Below are positions 47,454-58,596 of a stretch of 64,000 bases of DNA, piece by piece (the first letter of the stretch is position 1; each line of letters starts with the position of its first letter). The position numbers and the translations under genes are program-made. This stretch comes from Haematococcus lacustris (taxonomy: Eukaryota > Chlorophyta > Chlorophyceae > Chlamydomonadales > Haematococcaceae), in the NCBI GenBank assembly GCA_030144725.1, contig JASKMD010000003.1, forward strand, positions 11,597,576 through 11,661,575. The letters are read 5' to 3'. The notes beneath the pieces were generated by a model that was not told the DNA's origin, searched no databases, and worked only from the letters and a program-made list of their open reading frames with translations.

Positions 47454-50400
47454 ATGCAGCAGTATGAACTGCTAGGAGCTGTCGGCCAGGGCCAGTATGG
47501 CGTAGCGTACAAGGCTCGGCACAAGCTCGATGGCTCACTGTACTGCATTAAGCGCATTGGCCTGTCAGCGAAGGCAAGCCACAGCTAACCGCAGGCTCCA
47601 GCATCAGTTGCATCGCTACCAACACGGCATCGAGCATTCCATGTAGGATGACCAGTCTTCGGCTCTCAAGGAGGCTCAACTTCTGTCTCAGCTGGACCAC
47701 CCCAACATCATTGGATACAAAGAGAGGTATGCTCCACATGTCAAAGCCTGCATACCTTGTGCTCACAGCTCGTGCATGTCTGGCACACATGCAGCTTCAT
47801 TGATCCCAAGGATGGAGCTCTGTGCATCATCACCACATTCTGTGAGGAGGGGGATCTGTTCACGCGTATCAGCAAGCGGCGCGCTGCCAACCAGTTCTTC
47901 AGCGAGCATGAGATCATGGACATGTTTGTGCAGGTAGGCGAATGCCTGGCAGCTTCCAGCAACTCAGCTTCAGCCAGTACCAGCATCCTGCCAGATGCAG
48001 CTGTCGTGCCAGACAAGGAATGTGCAGAGGCAGGGCACGGTGGCTGCCTGTTCTGACCCAGCCCCTTTTCCATGCGGAATGGCAGAGGGAGGCTCCTGCA
48101 CCACCCCTTTGTCCTCTCTGTGCTAGGTTAGCTTGCCTGCCACCACCCCCTCCCCTGCCTTCTTTGCCCACAGATCGCGTCCTCCCTGCAGTACATCCAC
48201 TCCAAACGCATCTTGCACAGAGATCTGAAAACCCAAAACATCTTTCTCAGCAAGTAAGTGCCTCGTGGGCCTCAACAACCAAGTCAGCCCCAACAATCCA
48301 CACTAGTCACATGTCAGCACATACACCTCAACAACCCTAGCTGAGGGTTATCTGAGCCTGACGAATTCCCCACTCACACCCCCTTGCCAAGGTGGGGCGA
48401 TGGACGTTGGCATGAAACACGTGCTCTCATGTAAGCAACACCTGGGACAGTGCCTAGTGCACACATTAAACTGCTACAGGCTGCTGGGCCTAGGTCTTGG
48501 GTGCTCAGTCTTGCAGGGGCGATGGACTGTGGCATGATCCATACAGCTGGCACGGCTGTAGTAGCACCAGGAGCACGCTGCTAGGCTACATAAAGCCACA
48601 TGTCAGCGGGCCTCAGCTACCAGACAGCCCCATCGTCCCTCACTAGGGCCTCCATTTGAGCCGGACCAGTAGTGGCCACTAGCGGGAACACCAGGGACCA
48701 TTAGTGGCCTGACTCAAATGGTGTTGATGGGCTGTGTGGAGTATACACAATGCACATGGGCATGGTGCATGAGTGCCTCCCACCTGAACTATTGCCTGAC
48801 CACGGGGGCTATGTGTAGAGTTGGCATGAAAAACATGCACTGATTGTGAGCTGATGACAGCTCAACAAAGGGGGGCACACACTACTGTGCCACAGCAGGC
48901 TGCTGCTGCTAGGCCTTGGGTGGCTTGTCTCGCAGCCGCTTGTAGCCCAGGCCAGGGTACTCCTTGCCCTTGGCTGGCAGCTTACCCTGCTCTGGCCACC
49001 AGCACAGCTCCAGCGGGCGCCACCTGCTCTCCTCAATGCGCTGCATGTTCAACGCTGCATTGCAGTCCCTGTCCAGCCACCTGCCTGGCTGTGGTGCTGG
49101 CTTCGCCTTGGCAGCCTTGCCCTTGCCCTTGCCCTTGGTGGGCTCAGCTGCCGACTTGCTGCGCTTGGCTGGAAGGGGAGTGCTGGGCCCAGGCTCTGAG
49201 GCTGCTGGCTGTGTGGCTGCCTGGCTGCTGCATGGGGCCTGTGGGGGCTTGCGGGGGGCACTACCTGGCACCACATCAGGCCCCGCACCGGCTGGTCACG
49301 CTGCTGGCTCCAGGCTGGGCGCAGCAGGCGCTGTTCCACCTGCCCTGCTGATGGCTTCCAGCCTGCACGCCTGGAACACCTGCTGATACCTACTTATAGC
49401 TAGGAGGCGATGTCACTCACTCTCGCACTCCCAAAGGGCACTCCCAAAGAGCACTTCAAAAGGGGCACTTCCAAAGAGCACTTCCAAAGGGCACCTCCAA
49501 AGAGCACTTCCAAAAGGGGCACTTCCAAAGAGTTGCCCACCTCAGCACTTGAGACTCAGCACCTATCTCCCATGCAGCTAGGGGGCACCACATGAGGCCT
49601 CGCACTGCCGCCTCAACCCCCCTGGCTGCCAAACAGCATGGGCCTACCAGAAGTATACTGGAGCACTAACAGCACCCACACCATTGATGGTGGCTGGTTG
49701 CATGGCACAGCGGCGTTGCCACACATGCACCATGCACCATCATATATACTCCATGCGTAGTCCATCACCCCCTCTCGTGCGAGCCACTTGTGGTGCTGTT
49801 CTGCAGAGGCAACATCATCAAGCTGGGCGACTTCGGCATCAGCAAGGTGTGGCAAGGTCCCTCCACTCATGCAGACAGCCATGCTCCTGGCCTGTCACAG
49901 AATGGTGGTGGTGGTGACAATTGCAGGTGCTGGAGAAGACGGATCAGTTTGCAACCACAGTCACAGGCACCCCTTACTGTGAGTCCGGCCACCCTGGCCA
50001 GCAACTGACACAGCCACCACCAACAACACCATGTTCCTTCACTCCGCACCCATACAAAACCAGGTTATGGTGCAGGAGCCCTGGGTCTCTGGCTGACTGT
50101 GGTGTAGAGCTCAAGCTGCCTGAGCTGTTGATAGCACAGCACAGCACGGTGACTGAGTGCTAACGAAACGCCTAGCAGGCTTACTCCTGGCTAATCCTGG
50201 CGATTGCCTGGCACCCTGGCCGCCTAACCCTAACCTGTAACTCTCATATTGGAACTTCGTGTCCAATGTCACAGCATGGTGGTGGAGGAGGAAAGCCACG
50301 TGGTGCAAACAACATGTAGTGGTGGCATTGCGGTCTGGTGGTGTCGCGGTCATGGCATGCCTGGCGCCCACCTGGCACCCACTCAGGCTCTGCACACACA

Positions 50401-53400
50401 GCTTTGCCTCATTCTTGCTGGTGGGCTGGGTGCAAAGGGGGGCTAAGGGGCTGGGTGGGGCCAGGGCTGTGCAGCAGGCTCAGGCGCGTGTGGTTGATTA
50501 GCTAGGTTGTTGTTCGTGGTCACCTCTACAGACATGGCACCAGAGATCTGCACCAACCAGCCCTACACATTCAAGAGCGACATTTGGAGCCTGGGCTGCG
50601 TCCTGTACGAGCTGTGCACCCTGAAGTGAGAGCAACGGCTGAATACCGTGTGTGGCCAGCCTAGCTGCGTCTGGGCAGCAGCCAGAGCAACACCCTGCCC
50701 AGCCCCGCATGCGGCAGCCTGGCAGCCTGGCAGGGAGCACAGCCTGGGCCATACAGCACTTCAGCCTGACAGGGAGCTCCAGCGGTGCTGCTGGTCATGC
50801 TGCTGCCGCCGCTGCTGCTGCTACTGCCGCCGCTGCTGCTCCCGCGGCTGCTGCGTCTTGGGGCTGGTGGCCTGCTGTTTGTGCCCTGCTGTTTGTGTGT
50901 AGTCTGGCTGTGCCCTGCTGCCTGCAGCTGGTGTTTGAGACTGCCCAGGTGCTCTGTTCCTCCTGGCTGCAGGCACGCCTTTGCAGCCGACAGCCTGCTG
51001 TCCCTGGTGTACCAGATCGTGCGGGGCAACTTCCCGCCCATACCGCCCAACCAGTTCAGCCAAGGTCTCAGCAACCTGGTGAACGCACTGCTGGTACGGC
51101 CTCCATCTGTGGCTCCACCCACTGCAGGCTGTCAGCATGCATGTCATCCAGGCCTGTGCCTCCATGTGCATGGCCGCAGGTGAGGGACGCAAACCAGAGG
51201 CCGTCACTCATGCAGGTGTGATGCAACCCAGCCTTGAGCTCCTCGCGGATCCTGCTCCTATCACCTATGCTCCTGATCCCATGCTCGTGTTCCCATGCTC
51301 CTGCCACCCACCAGCCTCAACCTGCTGCTGGCCTCTCACCTGGGCAGCTAGCGGCACCACCTCCAGCCTACTCCTGCTCCTGCCACCCACCAGCCTCAAC
51401 CTCCACCCTGATGCACCAAGCTGACCCTGCGGCTGCGGCTGCAGAGCCTCACTCACACTGGCTGGCTGGAGTAGTAGATGCCAAGTGCAGCGCTTGGTTC
51501 CACTGCATGGTGCAGCGCTTGGTTCCGCTGCATGGTGCAGCGCTTGGTTCCGCTGCATGGTCCAGGCTTGGTTCCGCTGCATGGTGCATGGTGCAGCGCT
51601 TGGCATCCCTGGCTCCCTGCAGGTCATTGCCATGCCCTACGTCCACCAGAGTGTGCAGCGCTACCGCCAGGAGTCGCAGCGCAACCTGGAGAAGCAGAGC
51701 AGCACCATGGCACGCCGCCAGCAGCTGCTGGACAAGACAGGGGAAGCAGCAGCCGCCCAGGTGGGCAGGGGGGGTGGAGGAGCTGGGTGCAATTAAGGGA
51801 GTGTCTGGCTCTGTAGCCCAGCCTCCTCCAGGCTTCCCATGCTGACGCCTCGACTGAACCTCATGTCAGGTCAGACCCGGCAATGTGCAGCAGTGGCAGC
51901 AGTTCAGGCGGGGTGTGGGGCGCTTGGAAGGGCATGTGCCCCTCTATAACACCACGTAGCCCATTTAGTGGGGCGTACGACCATGCAGTGGCCTATAAAT
52001 AAAATAAGTAAAGCGGCCTGTTCAAATCACTTAGGGCCATGCAAGCTCCTTGAGCCACTCAGCCAATGTGTGACACAGTGACCCTGTTTGAACCATCACC
52101 ATTGTCATGATCGTCAGATGAGGAGGGCACTGCTATGTGGATGCGATGATGATGATAATGTGGTTAAGAACGGTTGTGGAGGGAGAGGAGGAGGAGGAGG
52201 AGGAGGAAGGAAGGAGAGAAGGAAGGGGCATGGGTGCAAGAGAGAAGGAGAGGAGGGCAGCAGACTGAGGCCTGCCACCAACACTGTCATACACTCACAG
52301 GGGCTGAGGGGAGGGGCGGAGGAGGATGCAGCGCTCACCCCCAAGGAGCGTCTTGCTCGCAACAAGGAGCGTCAGCGACAGCAGCGCGAGCTTGAGCTCA
52401 AGCTAGCCTCCCTGAACACTGCCAAGGAGCAGGGCGTGGCAGCCCAGCGCAAGGCTGCACAAATACAAGGCACAAACGCGCTAGGCCTGCCCGGCTCGGC
52501 TGCAGCTCGCTCTGCCGCCCACCAGGTAGCTGCCGCCCAGCAGCAGCAGCAGCAGGGCCTGCTGGGCTATGACGAGCCCCCGCCTGCCACACCCAGCAGT
52601 GCGGGCGCACGACTTCTTCAGTCCAGCTCAGGCAGGCGAGGAGGTACCAACAACCCCTGGAACGCAGTGGACCCCCCTAACCAGCAGCAGCAGCAGGGGG
52701 GAGGCGGCATGGGTGACAGCATGGTCAACATGGGCACCATGCCTGGTGGTGGTACACTCCCCCTGGGCAGCCGCACAGCACTCCGGCAGGCACCACCCCC
52801 AGGTGGAGGAGGAATGACCCCGAGGGGTGCAGGCGGGGCAGGGGTCGGCGGGGCTGGGGCAGGGAGCTGGGATGCGGGCGGGCAGACTGTGTACGAGGCA
52901 TACGAGAACAGGCCCATCCGTGCTGGTTCGCGGCCGTCCATGACCCGGGCAGTGCTGGCAGACATGGCAGACGATGGGGTCCTGATGGGCACCATGGCAG
53001 GCGCCACCCAGACCATGGTCAACATGGGCACCATGAACCTGGGCATCACCAGCCAGGGCAGCTTCCGGGCAGCTGCTGGGTCCAACCCCTGGGCACTGGA
53101 CGACCCGGGTGAGTCAGGGGCGAACAACAGAGCCTGGCAGCACGCAGCAACAGGCAGGGTCACCATCATCATCAGCAGCAGCAGCACCACCATCATCATC
53201 ACCATCACCATCACCATCATCGTCGTCGTGGTCATTATCGTCATCATCATTACATAGCATCTGCTGGTATGCGGTTTGAGACTATACTGCCTGCGTCACT
53301 GCAGCAGCAGGCAGGTGGTCCCTTCTGCTGACGGGTGTGCACTTGCAGGCACGTGTCAGGGGTCAGCATGCAGCCTGGCATGCAGCCTGGCATGCAGCCT

Positions 53401-56400
53401 GGCTGCACACAGCAGCAGGCAGGCAGAGCTCAAGGTGGTCACAGCCCAGGGCTTGCACTTCACGCCTACAGCGGCATGCTATTGAATTGGCCGTGCCACT
53501 TCCAGACGAAGGTGTGGGTGGCCTGGTGTGGAGGGGCTGAGGCTGTGTCACGGTGCCTGCTGCAGGTGTGACCGCGCCTGCTGCCACCGGTCACACCACG
53601 CCCCGCACTCCAGCAGTGCCAGGCGAGCTGGCAGCAGGCTACAAGTTCGGGATCAGCAACCCTAGCGCTATGCCCTCCCTGCCTTCTTTTCCGCCCCGCA
53701 TGCAACACAGCACCCCTAGCCCACAGCGCTCTGCTTCACCTCCCATGCTGTTGGGAAACAGCAGGGCCAGGTGGGTGGAATTGGCAGCAGTGCCTGGTCT
53801 TGCAACACACTGGGTGGCAGCAGCCTGCCACCAAGCTCACTGTCACTGTCATCCTCCTGCCTGCAGACTGGCACTGCCGCTGCCTGCCTGTTTGACCCCT
53901 GCACCTGCAGGGCAGGCAACCAAGACGCGCAGCCATCGTTTGAATTCCCAGCCAGAGACATGCGCCACAGCTCTGGCTATGAAGACGACGACGGTGGGTG
54001 GGTGGGTGGGTGGGTGGGTGGGTGGATGGGTGGGTGGGTGGGTGGGTAGGTGGGTGTCTCCTGTGTGGGTTGTGCAGCTTAGCTTCAGCTCGGCACTGAT
54101 AACTTAGGGTAGGGGTGGGGTAGGGGTAGAGGTAGGGGTGGGGGTGGGGCGGGGTAGAGATAGAGAAAATGGGCGGGGTAGGGGTGGGGGTACGGGTAGG
54201 GGTGGGGTACGGGTAGAGTTTGGTGGACGAGCACCAACACGACCATGGTGTGTGGATCTCCCACGCAGTGAGTGTTGGGTGCCCTACTCCAGCCTGTTGC
54301 CTCCCTGCACTCCTGCACTCCTGTTTGCACTCCTGCACTCCCACTCCTGCACCCCTGGTTGCACTCCTGGTTGCACTCCTGCACCCCTGCACCTCTGCCC
54401 CTGCACCCCTGCACCTCTGTCCCTGCACCCCTGCACCCCTGCACCTCTGTCCCTGCACCCCTGCACCCCTGCACCTCTGTCCCTGCACCCCTGCACTCCT
54501 GCACCTCTGTCCCTGAACCCCTGCACTCCTGCACCTCTGTCCCTGAACCCCTGCACCCCTGAACCCCTGTTTTGGTCCCGCTGCCACCCCCGGTGGACTG
54601 TGAACACTGCGTTCATGACAGCCTGTGGAGAGTTCAGGCACCTGCATCAGGGCTTTGGAGGAGGTGTAAGCATCAGGGAGGACCTTGCAGTCACAGTGTA
54701 CCAACAGTGTTCAGGCGCCTGGGCATTCTAAGGATCAAGGAGGACAGCACAGCGTGCAACCTCCTCCAGCCTGCTCACATACACCACCTCACACACCCTC
54801 GTCTGTGGTGTGCTGCACTGTGCATTGTGAGAGGGGATGCCTTCCTCACATAAAAGAGATCTATGAAATTAGTTTTAGGAAGATTGACTATCTGTCTGAC
54901 ACAAGGTGTTCTTAGTCCATTTGCATGATTTGAAGCTCAAACTGACATGACTCTGGTTCATACCTCAACATCTTAGCTCCACAACACTTGGCCTAGGCCA
55001 AAGCACATGGCTCAGGTCAAGTAGTCAACAGAACGAGCTGAAGTTCGCAGGTCATAGGTTACTTTTCATAGCGTGATGCGCGATGTCACAGTATGCAAAA
55101 TGACGATTGTGCAGGGCAAGGCGACATGGTGGACATGGTATTTCCTGGCAAACACTGGTGCATTTAATGAAATGATGTGTCCATCAGCACAGCAAGGCTA
55201 AGGAATCAATGGAGTGAGGCAAGACCTACCAGCACCTCCTCACCCTACAATCAGGGACCATCACACAATGCACCCATCAGCAAAACGACTGGGGCAGGGA
55301 GGTTCGCAGAGTGCTGTGCTCTTTCTGTCAACCTACTCACGCCCTCACCTCTCACGGCACCTCCTGACCTTCCCTGCCTGGCTGCCCCGCCACAGATTAT
55401 GAGGACGACTTTGAGGAGTACAACCCGCTTGCCCTGGACGACCAAGAGACCCGCAACGAAAAGGTGCTGCCTGACACTAGCCCTGCAGCCCTGCACTTAC
55501 TAGGCCGTGGGCTGCCTATGGCACCAGGCAGCGAGACGCAGCAGAAGCGAAAGCAGCAAAGGCATTAGGAACAGGACAAGCAGGCACCAGGCAGCAAGGA
55601 GCAGCAGGGGCAGCACAAGCAGCAGGAGCAGGAAGATTGGGAGCAGCTGGGCAGCAGAAGCAGCTGGAGGAGCAGCAGCAGCAGCAGCAGTAGCAGTCGG
55701 AGCAGGTATGCCAGTGCATGGCATGGCACAGCTTCGGTGTGCTGGCTGAAGGGCGCTGGCTGCCTTTGGTTGCAGTGCAAGATCTTGAGCAACATGGAGG
55801 ATCTGGTCATTGCACCCGGGCAGGGGGGCCTGCCCAATGAAGACCAGCAGGTCAGGCCATCTGCCAGGTGCCGTGCGCCTACTGTTCACCCGCCCTGCCC
55901 TGAACCCACCCGCCCTGCCCTGCACCAGTTTCAACACTTGCCCCTGCACCACCTTCAAAAACTGCCCTGCTGACCAAGTCCTCTTTGCAGGCTGTGGTCA
56001 GCACGAATCAGCTGCTAAACAGCTCTGCATGCCACACAGCTGCACCTGCTTGGCGGGCTGTGGCAGTAGGCACCCTCAGGCCCACCCCGCCCCTGGTGCA
56101 GCGCCACCCTGCCCACCCTTGACACACAGTTCATCCGACAAGGTGCCTGGGCAACACAGCCCAAACTCCACAGCCCAACAGCCTTCCCAGCCAGCCCTGC
56201 ACCACTGCCCTGGCCTTTACCTCCACCTTCCCTGCCTGGCCTCCATTCACTCGCCCTTCCCTGCACCGATCTCAGAACCTAGCCTGCTAACCAGGGGCAG
56301 CGCATCAATAGTGCTCCGTTGTGGCTGTCGCCCTTGGGCTCTTGGGGTTTGACCACAGCGCCTGCAATCTGTACAGGGAGACACACCCTACATGACCACA

Positions 56401-57288
56401 CCCTAAGGGTCCTGAGGGCCACGCCATACACCACACACTGCCACACAGCCATACACTGTCATTGTGCCACTGCCACAATGTTATGTGGTGTCACAGCCAC
56501 TGCCTCAAAGTCCCACATGCCTCTCTGCCAATGTCACACTGTTACCCTGCCCCTCACATACCGCCACAGGTGCGGGAGAAGGTGGGCGTGTCGGCTCGTA
56601 GCAGCAAGGCGGCAGCGCTGAGGGACCGCTGCAAACAGGCCCTGGGCCACCACTTTGCCTCCGTCTATGCCTACCTGCGCCGTGTGCGCAGCCAAGAGGC
56701 GGCCAGCATAGGTGAGGGCAGGCGGGGCTGCCAGGCAGCCAGGCATGGCCTGGGGCTACCTAGCAGCTGTGCTTGTGCTGAACCACCCCTGTGGTTCCTG
56801 CACACCTGTTCTCTCAATGTCATCAAAAACGGGTTTTAAACATGTACCATACTACACATACTGTACACTGTAAACTATGTATATATTCATACAGTTGTGC
56901 TAGGCTTCTCAGACAATTCTCATAGGGTCACGGTTGTTGCACTGGGCACATGTTTCTGGCTGCTGTCCACTGCAAGGATGCTGTTGCCACGCTACTGCCC
57001 CTCTGTCAAACTGCACGCGGGGCTGATCTAGCAGCCTGACCTGTGGCCTAGAGGATATTGTGCACAGCAGCTTGCACCACATGTGAGGAGCATTGGCATG
57101 GGATGTGTGCAGCAGGCATGGGCATGGGATGTGTGAGGGGCATGGGGCCTGACGCTGCTGTGGTGCCACATGCAGATGAGGCTGGAGTGCAGCGGGCGCT
57201 GCATGAGTTGGTTGGCCAGGACAAGGCACTGCTGCAGGGCTGCTTCCTCACAGACCAGCTGGTGTTTCAGGAGATGATGTTTGTATGA
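47454..57288 (+). CDS. NIMA-related protein kinase (NEK), complete gene, 797 aa
   Basis: NEKs control cilium length, microtubules and mitotic entry. Seventeen exons join in phase: 47454-47573, 47647-47726, 47795-47933, 48174-48253, 49807-49846, 49927-49978, 50532-50625, 50973-51093, 51180-51215, 51623-51760, 52301-53108, 53566-53770, 53911-53993, 55396-55463, 55776-55850, 56570-56711 and 57176-57288. The N-terminal kinase domain (residues 1-260) has [80 protein letters not shown] and ANQRPSL; every catalytic motif is intact. A basic coiled coil follows ([20 protein letters not shown]), then a Gly/Gln-rich region with a repeated MVNMGTM motif, an acidic patch ([20 protein letters not shown]) and the C terminus [30 protein letters not shown]. 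Intron 1 has a GC donor. Which NEK subgroup it belongs to is not clear. Confidence 0.93.
48629..49624 (-). pseudogene. TnpB/Fanzor-like C-terminal remnant with 5' leader and 3' region (copy F), inside a NEK intron
   Basis: The minus strand reads [33 protein letters not shown], (after a frame change) [39 protein letters not shown] and [20 protein letters not shown], to a stop at 48909. The 3' region down to 48629 matches copy D (GAGGCCCTAGTGAGGGAC). Upstream (49540-49376) is a GGAAGTGCTCTTT-type repeat and GTATCAGCAGGTGTT. Imperfect flanking repeats GCTACCAGACAGC (48616-48628) and GCTGCCAAACAGC (49625-49637) agree at 11 of 13 bases. It is antisense in NEK intron 48254-49806. Confidence 0.6.
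51487..51605. repeat. Tandem GTGCAGCGCTTGGTTCCGCT repeat in a NEK intron
   Basis: Four to five copies of a roughly 25-bp unit lie just before exon 51623-51760. Confidence 0.85.
53994..54230. repeat. GGTG run and G-rich GGGGTAGGGGTG repeat in a NEK intron
   Basis: GGTG units start at the splice donor of exon 53911-53993 and run to about 54047. A second array of GGGGTAGG/GGGGTGGG lies at about 54105-54225. Both are intronic. Confidence 0.85.
54300..54570. repeat. CTGCACCCCTGCACCTCTGTCC minisatellite in a NEK intron
   Basis: About nine 30-bp units built from CCCTGCACC, CCTGCACTCC and TCTGTCCCTG. They are intronic, between exons 53911-53993 and 55396-55463. The long open frames on both strands are repeat artefacts. 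Confidence 0.9.
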
Positions 57289-58596
57289 GGGGATGTATGA
57301 GAGCAGTCACACAGACATGCTCCGCATGTGGCGGCGAGTGTGGGTGAAAGAATGAGGGCGGTCACATGGGCTGCGGCCTGCAGCCTCATGCGATGTGTGG
57401 ATCACGGCAACCGGCGTGGCATGGGGGCAGCAGCAGGGGGTGGTGAGGCATGGGGCCAGCAGCAGGGGGTGGTGAGGCATGGGGGCAGCAGCAGGGGCGT
57501 ACAAGGTCGGTCTGCTGCAGCAAGGCTTGCCCAGCAGCAACGTCTGGCTCACATCTGAGCTGTCCTGACCGCTTGTGAGGCACCGGTGAGCGCCCATTGA
57601 GTCTATGCCTTTGCGGCTTGGTACTTGTTGCCTGCTGGGCTGATGAGGGAGGTGCTGACCAGCTGCAGCAACATGGCGCAAGAGCTCCTTAAGTAGGCGG
57701 CTACGACGGGTTATGAGTCAGCAATGGAAAAGCGGGCGCAAGTACGTCACCTCCGGCTGCACAGTCTGTGCTACTGGGCCACGAGAGACGAACCCCCCGC
57801 AGCAGCAGCAGCAACAGTATACCTAGCACGACATGAGACACCTGTGTGAGGAGGGTCGAGGGTCCCTCCCAGCACATTAAACGCCTCCTTGATCCCCTGA
57901 AGCCAACCCCCCGGCAGCATGTCAGCAGCGACAGCTGGTAGGAGCAGCCTGCACCCCCCTTCCAGGCGGAAGCTCCTCCCTGATGCACGCCGGCGTCCAT
58001 GGCCTCTTCTCCTGCAGCAGCAGCGGGAGCGACACACCGGAAGTAGAACAGGGAGGTTGGAGCCACTAGGGCAGTTAGACCACGCTCCCTAGAAGCAGGG
58101 GCCAGAAGTTGGTTTGGAGGACACAGAGTGGTGCGTGGCAGCGCTGGGACAAGTGCTACATGCATTGGGGCTTGATGATGATTGTGCTGCATATGCTCAA
58201 GCAAGCTGCAAGCAAGTCGAGGAAAGGAAAGGAAAGCAATGATGTGAAAAGAGGCTTGAGGAGATGCAACGTGTCGAACCGGTTGTGGATTGGGGTGCAT
58301 GCAGCATGGATGAGCAACACATGTCATGATGATTGGTGATGATGATGACGGCTTTGGACCGTCAGCTCCTGGGTGCTACCATGCTTGAAACTCAACCTGA
58401 GATTTTAATGATGCACACATTGAGCTTGGATGTATACACGGCGCGAAGCCTTATGTCGCCCACACATGTATATATACCCACATGTAGCGCCTCCAATTTC
58501 ATAAGTGGCCCGGCAGCCGGGTGCCAGCTGGCGCTCACTCATCGGCTGGCCCAAAGCAATCGCCTTGTTGGAGCAAGAGCTGCCGAGCTGCCCGCA
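57289..58596. other. Intergenic region between NEK and ureidoglycolate amidohydrolase
   Basis: It contains a short tandem GGGGGCAGCAGCAGGGGGTG repeat (57421-57500). A minus-strand open frame at 58327-57701 has no recognisable domain and gives Cys/Pro-rich, intron-like sequence, so I do not call it a gene. Confidence 0.5.

Noticed and set aside
54084..54731. Repetitive frames of over 100 codons on both strands (CTPAPLHL / GAGVQGQRC)
   Set aside because: Pure translation of a CTGCACCCCTG minisatellite within a NEK intron.
55986..56140. A possible extra NEK exon ([20 protein letters not shown])
   Set aside because: The flanking exons 55776-55850 and 56570-56711 already join in phase, and the candidate resembles nothing in the family.
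57701..58327. Minus-strand open frame of 208 codons
   Set aside because: Its composition is Cys/Pro/His-rich and patchy, with no recognisable domain and no supporting splice structure. It looks like chance in GC-rich DNA.
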